From Flavobacteriaceae bacterium HL-DH10 (GTDB taxonomy: Bacteria > Bacteroidota > Bacteroidia > Flavobacteriales > Flavobacteriaceae): a stretch of 64,000 bases of DNA. Position 1 is the stretch's first letter. The number at the start of each line of letters is the position of its first letter. The notes under the pieces are model-generated. The model did not search any database. It saw only the letters and a program-made list of their open reading frames with translations, and was not told where the DNA came from. The position numbers were made by a program, and so were the translations under genes. Below are positions 37,544 through 47,422 of the stretch, piece by piece. The stretch is taken from positions 2,244,001 to 2,308,000 of the forward strand of contig CP134536.1 of assembly GCA_031826515.1 (NCBI GenBank). The letters are read 5' to 3'.

Positions 37544-38785
37544 TTATTTGTTTAATTCCAAGCTAGCCATTATGAAAGGACCAGTTCCTTTAGGATCATT
37601 TGATCTTATGGTTTCTCCAATGTAGTATTCATAAGAGCCATCTCTATATGGATTTCCGCCTAATCCTGCTACAGCACAACATTTATTTAGATTAACAACA
37701 CCGTTTTCTTCAACAGATACTAAATTATTAATAAGTGCCGTGTAGGCTTTATTAGCAACATCTAAATATTTTTTATCTAAGTAACCTTTACGCACACCTT
37801 TAGCAAATGCATAAGTGAACATTGATGTTCCTGTAGCTTCTAAATAGTTACCTTCTCTATTGCCTTGATCTAAAACTTGCCACCATAAACCAGACTCATC
37901 TTGCACATTGGTTATAGCTTCAGCAAATTGATTTAAGTAAGTAATTATTTTTTCGCGTCCTGGGTGATTTTCTGGTAAAAAGTCTAATACATCTACCATC
38001 GCCATTCCATACCAACCCATGCCACGAGACCAGAAGTGTTGTGAATTTCCTGTTTCTTTATTAGCCCATTTTTGTTCTTTGCTTTCATCCCAACCGTGGT
38101 AAAGTAAACCTGATTTTTCATCACGACTGTGCTTCTGAATTAAATCGAATTGAAGGACAACGTCGTTATAAATTTTTTGTTTTTGGGCTTCATCTTCAAT
38201 GTATTCTTTAGCATAACGTGTATGAAAAGGTTCTGCCATATACAAACCATCTAACCACATTTGATAAGGATATCTTTTTTTGTGCCAATACCCTCCATCA
38301 GACGTTTTCGGTTGAGATTCTAATTGACTGTTTAAGGTTTCCATTGCTTTTAAGAAACGTTCTTCTTTTGTAATAGGATATAAAAACAATAACACGTCCC
38401 CAGACTTAATCATGTCTAGATTTTGGTTTGATAATTTATAAGTTGCTATGGTTCCTGTGCTGTCAATTAGTGTATTGGCATAATCGTAAATATAATCGTA
38501 ATATTTTTGATTTTTTGTTTGTTCGTAAACTCTTGAACAGGCACTTAGTACTAATCCAGGAGTGTATGTCCAACGTGCTTTTGTTGCAAAATCGAGCTTC
38601 GTGGCTTCAGGAAAACGTTCTATTTCTGAAAGCATCATTCTTTCAGACCATTTTAAATTTTCTGGAACTACTTTCTCAATTTTAACTGTTTCTTGAGAAT
38701 TTTCTTTTTTTGCTTCTTTGCAAGATGTTATTGATAAACCTAATGCAATTGCAAATAGAGTAATGTACTTAGTTGTAGTTTTCAT
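37544..38785 (-). CDS. GH105 unsaturated rhamnogalacturonyl/galacturonyl hydrolase
   Basis: Removes the 4,5-unsaturated uronate left by PL1, PL10 or PL-type rhamnogalacturonan lyases, yielding 5-keto-4-deoxyuronate. Lipoprotein signal with Cys22 (SITSCKEA). The (alpha/alpha)6 barrel contains YQMWLDGLYMAEPFHTRYA (catalytic Asp), FWSRGMGWYGMAMVDVLDFLP and ETGTSMFTYAFAKG-like ATGTSMFTYAFAKG. Length 413. It is separated by 113 bp from GH43 and by 148 bp from the DUF4861 gene. The downstream enzymes for the product (KduI, KduD) are not in the window. Confidence 0.93.
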   Translation of the reverse strand: MKTTTKYITLFAIALGLSITSCKEAKKENSQETVKIEKVVPENLKWSERMMLSEIERFPEATKLDFATKARWTYTPGLVLSACSRVYEQTKNQKYYDYIYDYANTLIDSTGTIATYKLSNQNLDMIKSGDVLLFLYPITKEERFLKAMETLNSQLESQPKTSDGGYWHKKRYPYQMWLDGLYMAEPFHTRYAKEYIEDEAQKQKIYNDVVLQFDLIQKHSRDEKSGLLYHGWDESKEQKWANKETGNSQHFWSRGMGWYGMAMVDVLDFLPENHPGREKIITYLNQFAEAITNVQDESGLWWQVLDQGNREGNYLEATGTSMFTYAFAKGVRKGYLDKKYLDVANKAYTALINNLVSVEENGVVNLNKCCAVAGLGGNPYRDGSYEYYIGETIRSNDPKGTGPFIMASLELNK

Positions 38786-38933
38786 TCTTAAATTAATTAA
38801 TGGTATTTATATGGTTTCGTTGGATAGTACTAGCTTTTTATGTTTTTAATAAAATTAGCTATGATGTACATCTATAGGTTATTAAAAACCTGATAAAGGG
38901 TGACAACAATTAACAGACTTTTAGTTTTATATA

Positions 38934-39950
38934 TTAGTTTATAGCGTTTGATGTTTCTAAATTTTCTAATTTTTTGTTTAAATCTGTTATAAAAGCTTCT
39001 TCTGTTTTTATACCATTTGATTCTTGTTCCCAAGCACCTAAAAAGTAATAGGTTAAGGTTTTAGTAGAGGGTTTGAAAATAACTAAATGGTCATCAATAC
39101 CATCTTTTTGTTCTGCAACTTCGTCCAATTTATAAAATAGTGCCATCCCTAAATTATCTGGAGGACTTACTAAAGTTTGTTTTCCATAAGTAGCTATATA
39201 AGCCCATTTTTCACCTTCCTTTTTCTTAAGTTCTAAACCATGTTTTACAATACCTGTGCATAACCCAGTTATTTCTTTTGATGGTGTTAGTTCTGCTTGG
39301 GTAAACCTGTCTTGTGGATAAATAGTAAGCTTTGATTTTAAATCGATACTTTCATTACCAGATTCCCATCCTGTATATGAGATGTTTACTGAAGAACTAC
39401 CACCTTCTGAGTTTTCAACGTTAGCGAATGTGCTTTTTACTTTTTGAAAATGAACAACCGTATCGGCAACAATACGACCATAACCACCAATTCCCATTGA
39501 TTTTCCAGCCTTTAATATATCTTGTCCCCAATCTGCTGGTTCATGATATGAATCAAATCCTTTTTGACCTACATAAGGAAGCACTAATGAATCTACTTTT
39601 TTCCCGAAAATGTCAATAGCATTTCTCCAATCTAAATACAAACGGTATCCTATTTGACTATTTTCCCAACCTGGCCCTTCGTAGCGAATAAACCAAGAAT
39701 GGTCGGTATGTTCTGAAGGTACTTGAAGTGAATCTACATTTTTGAATGTTCCGTCTATATATTCCTTATGTCCTCTATTGCCATCAACCCATTTTCCTCC
39801 TTCTGCAATAGAAATTTCTGCATAAGTTGTTGAAGCTGTTTTTTCTTCTGAAACCTCAATATTACTAGATTCAGAATTTATCTTGGATTGTTTTTCTTTA
39901 CAAGAAAATAGACTTAAAAGGGCAATTGATAAAACTGCTATTTTTTTCAT
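38934..39950 (-). CDS. DUF4861-family lipoprotein
   Basis: 338 residues with lipobox LFSC (Cys17). The body reads as a DUF4861 protein: DHSWFIRYEGPGWENSQIGYRLYLDWRN, shown here as pieces DHSWFIRYEGPGWEN and RLYLDWRNAIDIFGKK, then YFLGAWEQESNGI near the C-terminus. Members are often found in pectin and alginate loci and some are thought to be uronate-active or galactose-mutarotase-like, but the function is unproven. It lies 13 bp after the GH28 stop, in one operon with it. A predicted partner for GH105 or GH28. Confidence 0.78.
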   Translation of the reverse strand: MKKIAVLSIALLSLFSCKEKQSKINSESSNIEVSEEKTASTTYAEISIAEGGKWVDGNRGHKEYIDGTFKNVDSLQVPSEHTDHSWFIRYEGPGWENSQIGYRLYLDWRNAIDIFGKKVDSLVLPYVGQKGFDSYHEPADWGQDILKAGKSMGIGGYGRIVADTVVHFQKVKSTFANVENSEGGSSSVNISYTGWESGNESIDLKSKLTIYPQDRFTQAELTPSKEITGLCTGIVKHGLELKKKEGEKWAYIATYGKQTLVSPPDNLGMALFYKLDEVAEQKDGIDDHLVIFKPSTKTLTYYFLGAWEQESNGIKTEEAFITDLNKKLENLETSNAIN

Positions 39951-39963
39951 ATTAAGTTCGTTT

Positions 39964-41397
39964 TTAATATTGTTTTCCGTTAATAGTTGTATTTTTAAAT
40001 ACTAATGGCTCTGAGTTTTCTATAGATAAATCTGTTTTAGCACCTTTGATATGAACATTAGTTAATGTGACATTTTTAACTGGATTTTCTGCTCTTCCTT
40101 TTATTAAAATTCCATATTTTCCGCCATTTTCTACTTCAATATCTTCAAGGTGTATATTTTTTATAGAAGGAATAAAATCACCTTCTTGATTCGCATAAAT
40201 CCCATAATAGGTGTTAATTTTTAAAACAGCTTCTTTTACTTGACCAACATGAATGTTTTTAACATAAACATTCTCAACAAAGCCACCTCTTAATGTATTT
40301 GTTTTTATTCGAATAGCTCGATCTAAATTAGGACTATCCATTTTACAATTTCTAACATACACGTTTCTTACACCAGCCGAAATTTCACTACCCATTACAA
40401 CGCCTCCATGACCATCTTTCATATCGCAATTTTCAACGACTATATTTTCACTTGGAATATTAATACGTCGGCCTTCTTCATTTCTTCCTGACTTAATAGC
40501 AATACAATCGTCGCCAGTATCAAACGTACAATTTGTTATGTGTACATATTTTGAATATTCTGGGTCGCAACCATCGTTGTTTGGACCGTGGCTACTTACA
40601 GTTACACCATCAACTCTTACGTAATTACATTTTATAGGATGTAAAACCCAAAAAGGAGCGTTTGTAAAAGTAACGCCTTGTATCAATACATTATCACATT
40701 CGAAAGGTTGAAAAAATAATGGACGTAACTGGTGTCCTTCTCCAAAAGTACGTTCTGCAACAGGTGTTGCGTTTTCGTTCATAGTACGTAATCTAGGTAA
40801 ATTATGGTCGTCTTTTTGCTTTGGAGTTCCTTCTATGTGCCCATAACGTTCTGCACCACACCATGGCCACCAATTCTCTCTATCTGCTTGTCCATTAAAA
40901 GTTCCTTTACCAGTAACAGCAATATTATTTTGCTTGTATGCATAAATAAGCGGGGAGTAGTTCATTAATTCAACAGCTTCATAAGATGTATGAACTGCTG
41001 GTAAATAAGCACTTTTGTCTGTTGTAAATAAGACATTAGCACCTTCTTCTAAATGTAGGTTAACGTTACTTTTTAAAACAATTGGCCCAGTTAAAAAATT
41101 ACCTGAAGGAATAATAACTTTTCCTCCCCCAGATTTATTACAAGAATCAATTGCTTTTTTAATGGCTTGTGTATTTAAAGTTTTACCATCTGCAATAGCT
41201 CCTAAATCAACAATATTGATAGTGTTATCTGGGAATTCTAATTTTTTTATTTTGCTAATAATTTCATCAGCAGTATCAAAGGGATCTATTTCTGTAATTT
41301 TTTCTTCTTTTACTTTGTCTTTACAAGAGTTTAAAGTAATTGAAAAAATGGCGATACATAATAATAGGTTTAGTGCTTTTTTTGTGTCTAGTTTCAT
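39964..41397 (-). CDS. GH28 polygalacturonase-family lipoprotein (2)
   Basis: 477 residues, lipoprotein signal with Cys25 (TLNSCKDK). GH28 motifs: GPNNDGCDPEYS, FDTGDDCIAIKSGRN (catalytic Asp pair), GHGGVVMGSEISAGV and RIKTNTLRGG. The pattern resembles exo-polygalacturonases of gut and marine Bacteroidota. It is the first gene of a minus-strand operon with DUF4861, and its promoter carries the LacI-like operator in the same position as uxaC. This directly links galacturonate catabolism to release of galacturonate from the polymer. Confidence 0.93.
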   Translation of the reverse strand: MKLDTKKALNLLLCIAIFSITLNSCKDKVKEEKITEIDPFDTADEIISKIKKLEFPDNTINIVDLGAIADGKTLNTQAIKKAIDSCNKSGGGKVIIPSGNFLTGPIVLKSNVNLHLEEGANVLFTTDKSAYLPAVHTSYEAVELMNYSPLIYAYKQNNIAVTGKGTFNGQADRENWWPWCGAERYGHIEGTPKQKDDHNLPRLRTMNENATPVAERTFGEGHQLRPLFFQPFECDNVLIQGVTFTNAPFWVLHPIKCNYVRVDGVTVSSHGPNNDGCDPEYSKYVHITNCTFDTGDDCIAIKSGRNEEGRRINIPSENIVVENCDMKDGHGGVVMGSEISAGVRNVYVRNCKMDSPNLDRAIRIKTNTLRGGFVENVYVKNIHVGQVKEAVLKINTYYGIYANQEGDFIPSIKNIHLEDIEVENGGKYGILIKGRAENPVKNVTLTNVHIKGAKTDLSIENSEPLVFKNTTINGKQY

Positions 41398-41412
41398 TGA
41401 ATTTATTTTGAT

Positions 41413-41434
41413 TACAATCGATTGTACTAAGGTA
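41413..41434 (-). promoter_or_regulatory. LacI-like operator and -7 element of the GH28 (2) gene
   Basis: On the minus strand TACCTTAG (41434-41427, one mismatch from TAnnTTTG) is followed directly by the 14-bp perfect palindrome TACAATCGATTGTA (41426-41413). The distance from the end of the -7 element to the palindrome centre is 7.5 bp, exactly as at uxaC (11002-11022). No clear TTG was found at -33. Confidence 0.6.
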
Positions 41435-41510
41435 ATAAAGTTGAAATACGTGGCATAATTTTTTTTGTTGGAATATTTATAATTTATAAAGATATTATTC
41501 TTTTTTTAAA

Positions 41511-43754
41511 TTAAATATTTGGTATCCAATTATCTGAGCCTTTTAATACATTTTCTAAGCTAAATTTTTTACTTTCTTTTTTAGATAATTTTTTAGCCCA
41601 TTTTACTCGCTTCATAGAAGCTCCAGGTCCAGAAGAATTATATTCTGCATAGCATGTTGTTTGTTCTGCATTTGGTTTGTTCCAATTATGCCAGCCTTCA
41701 GGTTTAATATGTTTGTCCATATAGCAGTTAATCCATATTGTCTGAGCATAATCACGCCATGGTCTGCCTAAAAAAAACGTATTTTCTAAGGCGTTTCCTG
41801 TTAATTTACAATTATTAAAAACCATGCCGTAAGCCGTTTCTTTATTGGTTGAAGCAGCGGTTATATAACCATTACTTTTACAGAATATTTCGCAGTTTTC
41901 AAAAAATGCTGTAGACCAACCAAATATAAAATCGACCGTGCCTTCTATGTAACAATCTTTGTAATATTGTCTGCTTTGGTTTCCGTGAAGATAAAGCGTG
42001 TCTTGGTTGCCTAAAAATTTGCAATTTTGAAATACAACCCTATCTCCATCAACTCTTACAGCAACGGCTTGCCCAATAGGACCTGCACTATTTTCAAAGG
42101 TTATGTTTTTTGCTTTAAAATCACTTCCAAATACATAGAAAGATGTTGAACCAGTGGTACCTACTTCTTCTCCAAATCTGTTGTGTTTTTGAGCAAAATC
42201 ATCATAGGTTAAAATGGTCTTGTCTTTATCTTCACCAATAAAAGTGACATTGGTTTTTGAAGTTGGAAGCACTAATTTTTCTTTATATATTCCGTTTTTT
42301 ATAAAGATTTTTGTTTCATTTTTTCTAAAATCGGGTACTGCATTTACGGCGTCTTGAACCGTTGAAAAATTGCCGCTTCCTTTTAAATCTACTACAAAAT
42401 GATACGATTCACCATTAATTATTTTAATTTTTGAAATATTAGAGGTTAATGAATTGGCGTAAAATTCAATATTTGTGTACTCATTATTTAGAGTATTTGA
42501 ATTGGCATCGTTAGCATTTGGGTTTAAATTATTTTCTTTTTCCCAACTGTCTGGAATACCATCTTTATCTGTGTCTTTTTTTGCTTTTTCAAATTTAATT
42601 ATTGGCCAGCCACCAACATTGTCTTGAGAATCGATAATACCATTTTTGTAATTGGTACTTCCTTCTTTAGTATTGTGTACAATTCTTGCATCTACAGCAT
42701 CTCTATAAAGGCTTGCTCCAGCTTCTTTTAAAACAGTTTCATAGGCTTGTACTGCGTTTTGTGTTGTTATGTTGTTTGAAATGTTAATTTCGGAATCTAA
42801 TTTAGCTTCTAGTGGATTATCACATTGCACACCTCCATCCCAATTGTTTTTTGAGATAACATCAAAACCATTGACATAATTTCCATTGACATAAAATTTA
42901 CCATAAGGCTCTGATGGACTAACAATTCTATCTAATTTTGAAGAAGTGGTTGCTGGACCCGATTTAAAATAATTGTTAATCATATTGTAAGTGCCTTTTT
43001 CTCCACCATAAATGCTGTTTTCTCCCCAGTTGTAAATGACGTTATTTCTAAAATCTACAAATTCATTTTCTGAATTTTCTGTTGTTTTAGAACCACTAAA
43101 TCTTGGGTTTCTACTATTGTTATTAGCAATTAAATTATGATGAAATGAAGCTCGAATGCCACCCCAAATGCCTCCATAACTATGTGCGCCTTTTTTGTGT
43201 ACAGAATTGTTTAATGCTTCTGAAATGATACAGTATTGTAATGTAAAATCTTTATTGTTGTAAAACGAAGCGTTTTCATCTGTGCCCCAACTGATGGAAC
43301 AGTGGTCTATGATTACATTTTTAGTATTGCCACAGCCTAAAGCATCTCCTTCAAATTTATTTACATCTCCCATTCTAAATCTTAAATAGCGAACAATGAC
43401 ATTGTCTGCTTTTATTGTAAACGGATAGCCTTTAATAGTGATGCCTTCTCCAGGAGCTGTTTGCCCCAGAATACTTAAATTACCTTTGCCTTGGTTAACG
43501 TCGAGTTTAGATTTTAATTCTATAGTTCCTGAAACACCAAAAACAATGGTTCGCGCTCCTTTTTTTACTATACCTTTTCTTAAACTTCCTTCTCCATCGT
43601 CATTTAAATTAGTTACGGTATAAACCAAACCACCTTTACCACCAGTTGCAAATTTTCCATAGCCTTCTGCTCCAGGAAATGCTGCTTGTTGTGCTTGTGT
43701 AGTAATATGCATTAGTGTTAAAAAAACAAATAAGAATTGAATTTTATTATTCAT
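41511..43754 (-). CDS. PL1 pectate lyase - CE8 pectinesterase fusion
   Basis: Bifunctional pectin enzyme. I choose the ATG at 43754 (MNNKIQFLFVFLTLM); the frame extends to a TTG at 43778. After the signal peptide, a PL1-type beta-helix spans about 25-380: AFPGAEGYGKFATGGKGG, GSLRKGI, IIDHCSISWGTDENASFY and NNNSRNPRFSGSK. A linker DTDKDGIPDSWEKENNLNPN resembles a calcium-binding repeat. The CE8 domain spans about 445-747: GSGNFSTVQDAVNAVPDF, LGNQDTLYLHGNQSRQYY, VDFIFGWSTAFF and LGRPWRDYAQT. Demethylation and cleavage in one polypeptide would let the lyase act on sites just exposed. Both domains look complete. Confidence 0.93.
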   Translation of the reverse strand: MNNKIQFLFVFLTLMHITTQAQQAAFPGAEGYGKFATGGKGGLVYTVTNLNDDGEGSLRKGIVKKGARTIVFGVSGTIELKSKLDVNQGKGNLSILGQTAPGEGITIKGYPFTIKADNVIVRYLRFRMGDVNKFEGDALGCGNTKNVIIDHCSISWGTDENASFYNNKDFTLQYCIISEALNNSVHKKGAHSYGGIWGGIRASFHHNLIANNNSRNPRFSGSKTTENSENEFVDFRNNVIYNWGENSIYGGEKGTYNMINNYFKSGPATTSSKLDRIVSPSEPYGKFYVNGNYVNGFDVISKNNWDGGVQCDNPLEAKLDSEINISNNITTQNAVQAYETVLKEAGASLYRDAVDARIVHNTKEGSTNYKNGIIDSQDNVGGWPIIKFEKAKKDTDKDGIPDSWEKENNLNPNANDANSNTLNNEYTNIEFYANSLTSNISKIKIINGESYHFVVDLKGSGNFSTVQDAVNAVPDFRKNETKIFIKNGIYKEKLVLPTSKTNVTFIGEDKDKTILTYDDFAQKHNRFGEEVGTTGSTSFYVFGSDFKAKNITFENSAGPIGQAVAVRVDGDRVVFQNCKFLGNQDTLYLHGNQSRQYYKDCYIEGTVDFIFGWSTAFFENCEIFCKSNGYITAASTNKETAYGMVFNNCKLTGNALENTFFLGRPWRDYAQTIWINCYMDKHIKPEGWHNWNKPNAEQTTCYAEYNSSGPGASMKRVKWAKKLSKKESKKFSLENVLKGSDNWIPNI

Positions 43755-43826
43755 GTGAAAATGGTGTTTATGTTTCAATAGTCATTAATTGAGAGAATGT
43801 TAATATAAGGGTATAGAGACTTAATA

Positions 43827-43883
43827 TTAAAAAAAGTGAATAGTTAAAGATTTTTAAAATCTTTAACTATTCACTTTTTTTAA
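43827..43883 (-). terminator. Perfect 28-bp inverted repeat, terminator of the second Sus operon
   Basis: Arms 43827-43854 and 43856-43883 are exact reverse complements (core GTGAATAGTTAAAGATTTT) and end in a T7 run, or an A7 run in the other sense. It lies 22 bp after the stop of the DUF5123-like gene and 73 bp before the PL1-CE8 start, on the minus strand. A strong terminator separating the second susCD operon from the PL1-CE8 gene. Confidence 0.85.
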
Positions 43884-43904
43884 TTTAAAACACTAAAGTT
43901 TTAT

Positions 43905-45575
43905 TTACAATGTCAATCTCCATCTAGGGTCTCCAGAGGAATCTTTTCCTGGAAAACCTGTGTTTTTGATAGTAAAATCATTGTTTTCTGGGTCTAACCA
44001 AAGGTCTGCTTGAGTACTTCCTGCATTACCAACTGTAATATTTGGAATTGGATTTATTGGCTCTCCAGTAGTAGCATCTGATACCCAACTAAAATCTGAA
44101 ACTGTAAATGTGTTTGTTACATTGAATAATGTAGCTTCAAGACCATCAATACCTTTTATTTTAGATTTGCCATCATTTGCTCTATCCCATCCTAAACCTA
44201 TAATAGTATTAGATATTGTAACACCGTTACTAATATTATTTTGACCAGCTTCTCTCCAACGTAGCATTTGTCTTCCTTCTTCATTTATGTTAGCAAGTGT
44301 ACAATCTTCAATTATAAGTGATTCAGAATTGTTTTTAGAAGCTAAAAAGTAAATAGTATGATTAAAACTACTCTTAGATAGTTTAATATTATTTAAGACA
44401 CTTCCACTTTTATCCTGAGTAAATACTCCATAAGAACCTATACTATCAACAATTGAATTGTTAATAGTGAAATTGTTTAGGGTTACACCGTCAGTTTTGA
44501 TTCTGCCTATACCTCTAAAGTTAGTAATAAAACAATTATCAAAACTTAATTCGTTTAATGTTCCAACTTTACTAATGTTAATAACATATTTACCCCCCCA
44601 ATCAGTACCTCTTAACTCTAAGTCGATAAATCTCATATAATTAACAGTTGCGTTTTCTGTTAAATCTAAATTACCAGAAAATAATAATCTGGCTTTTTGA
44701 GCTCCAAAGCCATATGCACCTCTTATAGTAACTGATTTATCTAAATATGTTGTAGGTCCTGTATATTCAATACCTCTTTTTACTAAGATAATATCTCCTT
44801 CTGAAGCAGAAGCCATAGCATTTACTACGGCACCTGGGTCTTCATTAGTTGTTAAATCTATAACTCCTGGAGTAGTAGGATCTAAGTCTGCAACCTTTGT
44901 ATTGTAATCTATCCAGCCTCTAAGTTCTGTTCCACTATATATTGCAATTTGGTAACTTGTTTTAGGTTCTAATCCAAAAACAAAAGATTCACCTGCGGCT
45001 TGTTCTATGTCTGAAACAACAGTTTCATTGAATAAAGGAGTTGTTAAACGTAAATCATCGGCAGCAAATACTTTTATTCCAGTAATAGGAAGCCCTGCTA
45101 CAGCCCAAGAAACTCTTGCAGCTACATCTGTAACATCAAAAACATTTGGGATATTTAAAACACTTGGAAAACGATTAGTTTTTACATTTCCTAAATCGGA
45201 AATCTTACTGTTAAATTCTGTATCAGGTTCTAAAGCGATTGCTCTAACTTGGTATAATGTATTCCAGAATAATTCTTCTCCTACAATATCTTTATTGATT
45301 TTAACGTAGTTTGTATCAGATTGAATCGTATACTCAATTGTTTTAAAAGTGTCTCTACTTACTTCTAAGTTATAACCAATGGCAGATTTTAGTTTTGCCA
45401 TGTCTACTATTATAGTATTACCTTCTGCAAATAAGTCTTGATTTAAAACAGGACGAAATAAACGCGTTTTTTCAAATGTTTCAGTATGGTTATCGTCACA
45501 AGCATTAAACATGATAATGCTTAAACACAAAAACAAAATTGTTTTAATGTTAAATATATTATTATTTTTTTTCAT
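43905..45575 (-). CDS. DUF5123-like surface lipoprotein with Fn3 and beta-helix regions
   Basis: 556 residues, lipobox MFNAC (Cys26). The N-terminal half reads like fibronectin type III domains (NLEVSRDTFKTIEYT, RVSWAVAGLPITGIKVF). The second half begins DLTTNEDPGAVVNAMAS and forms a parallel beta-helix (VTIRGAYGFGAQKARLLFSG, FDNCFITNFRG) with a C-terminal GKDSSGDPRWRL. This is the DUF4957/DUF5123 pattern seen next to SusD in pectin loci; it is probably a surface glycan-binding protein. It lacks lyase or esterase active-site motifs. Third gene of the second susC-susD operon, 21 bp after the broken susD. Confidence 0.82.
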   Translation of the reverse strand: MKKNNNIFNIKTILFLCLSIIMFNACDDNHTETFEKTRLFRPVLNQDLFAEGNTIIVDMAKLKSAIGYNLEVSRDTFKTIEYTIQSDTNYVKINKDIVGEELFWNTLYQVRAIALEPDTEFNSKISDLGNVKTNRFPSVLNIPNVFDVTDVAARVSWAVAGLPITGIKVFAADDLRLTTPLFNETVVSDIEQAAGESFVFGLEPKTSYQIAIYSGTELRGWIDYNTKVADLDPTTPGVIDLTTNEDPGAVVNAMASASEGDIILVKRGIEYTGPTTYLDKSVTIRGAYGFGAQKARLLFSGNLDLTENATVNYMRFIDLELRGTDWGGKYVINISKVGTLNELSFDNCFITNFRGIGRIKTDGVTLNNFTINNSIVDSIGSYGVFTQDKSGSVLNNIKLSKSSFNHTIYFLASKNNSESLIIEDCTLANINEEGRQMLRWREAGQNNISNGVTISNTIIGLGWDRANDGKSKIKGIDGLEATLFNVTNTFTVSDFSWVSDATTGEPINPIPNITVGNAGSTQADLWLDPENNDFTIKNTGFPGKDSSGDPRWRLTL

Positions 45576-45596
45576 TTTAAATGTCTTTTAGTTTGT

Positions 45597-47421
45597 TTAA
45601 AAATCGTAACCATCGTTCTTAAGTTTACCTTGACTACTTGATATTGCTTTCGCAGGGATTGGAAAAATATATCTAGCAACACCAGGTTTTGTACCATTAT
45701 AGTAATTATACCAGTTACCAGTAATCCAATCATCATAGGTTAGCACATCGTCATGTAATTTTAATAAAAATTGATCTTCATTCCAGGTATCATCTGGTGG
45801 AGCAGGTAATTTTGTGTCTGGATTTAAAATTATAAAGTCTCCATTTTCATCTACTTTCCAATAGATGTAATCTGGGCCTGTTCCAGTTCCATTAAAAGCA
45901 CGGTCTGCTAAATTTTTAAGACCCTCTACTGTTTCTTTAACTTTATCAGAATAAATACCCCAACGAATTAATTCGTACTTACGAATCATTTCACCACCAA
46001 ATTCCCAAGCACGCTCATCTACAATGGCATCAAAGAATGTTTCTTTTGATGAAGAAATACTAGCGATGTAACCATCAACTTTTGTTGGCCAAACATCAGG
46101 ATTAAAGGCTCTTTGACGAACTCTTTTTTAATGCTTCTTTAGCGTCTATAGTAGGGCCGTTTAATTCGTTTTCTGCTTCAGCATACATTAATAATACATC
46201 TGCATAACGCATCATAGGCCAGTTAATACCAGTGTCTTTAGTCGAAGCTTTTCCTGGAGGAGTAGTTAATTTAGTTCTATCCCATTTAGCTTGTGAAATA
46301 CCAGAACCATCAATAAAGTGTTTTGTTAATGTGTTGTCGTATCTAAATAAACCACAAGTTACGTCTCTACGAATATCACTACTATCGAAAGACATATAGT
46401 AAGTATGTGGCATTTCCATATAGTTTGAACATTGTCCGTAGTTGTGAGTGGCGTTGTCAAAATTAACTTCAATTCCTATATTCCAAGCGACATCTCCATC
46501 GTTAATTGAAAAAGGAATTTCAAATAAAATGTCTTCGTTAACAGGGGAGGTGAATTTAACTTGATTTAAGAATATTTGTCTAAAATCTGTTGGTAATTCT
46601 CTGTCTTTTAATTGAATTAATTTATGAGAATAAGTTTTAGCAATTGTGTAATAGTCTAAATAATCTCCTTTTCGAACCATATTCAACTCTGGAGTTAAAT
46701 AATAACCACCACGTTGTAAAGATAAACGAGCGATCATCCCAAGGGTGTATTCTCTATTTACTTGTTCAATACCATAAGGGAGTTGATCTGCCCATTGCAT
46801 ATTTTCTTCAACATTGATTAAGTTTTGAATTTCATTAGCAAGAATGGTATTTCTATCTGTTTTTGGTAAGCTAAATTCTGCACCAGCTACAGGAGCTTCA
46901 ATAGAATAAGGAACATCCCCAAAATAATAGATTAACATGCTGTACCAATAAGCTCTTATTGTGTAAGCTTCACCTAATAAATGGTTAAAGGTATTTTTAA
47001 CAGACACGTCTGTGTTTTCTAAATTACCACTATTCGTTAAACCTTTAATAGCAATATTGGCATCTCTAATGGCTTTATAAGCAGCCGTCCATAATTTATC
47101 TAAATCGGCATTTCCTTCAGATGCTTGCAAGTCCCATATTTGATATCTGTCACCGGCATTACCCCAACCAGATTGTGTTTCAATATCAGTATTCCCAGTA
47201 AGGTTACTTGATAAACGAGAAGTAAAAGCGTCTTCGTTAAATTGCGAATAAACGGCATTAACACCTGCTCTTGCATCATCAACATTAGAATAGATGTAAT
47301 TGTCATCAAATGTTGAAAGTGATTCGGGTTCTAAAAAATCCTTTTGGCATGAAGCTATTAAAATAGCGGGAATAATAGCTAATATATGTTTGAGTTTCAT
47401 ATTATTATATTTTTTTTTCAT
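45597..47421 (-). pseudogene. SusD/RagB-family lipoprotein gene with a +1 frameshift (second set)
   Basis: Two adjoining frames form one SusD of about 608 residues. The 5' part (47421-46102) has a lipobox IASC, SFDDNYIYSNVDDARAGV-like SusD opening and TIRAYWYSMLIYYFGDVPYS, but ends abruptly after KEALKKSSSKSL. Removing one A from the A6 run at 46124-46129 (T6 on the plus strand) restores KRVRQRAFNPDVWPTKVDG and DERAWEFGGEMIRKYELIRW, the conserved RagB C-terminus, which runs on to 45597. It is either a real inactivation or a homopolymer sequencing error. Start may be 47421 or 47400 (MKLKHILAI); both are ATG. Confidence 0.85.
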
Positions 47422-47422
47422 G

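Noticed and set aside
41015-41458. 147-codon plus-strand frame overlapping the GH28 start
   Set aside because: Opposite strand of a conserved gene, no protein family features, and its end runs through the operator region.
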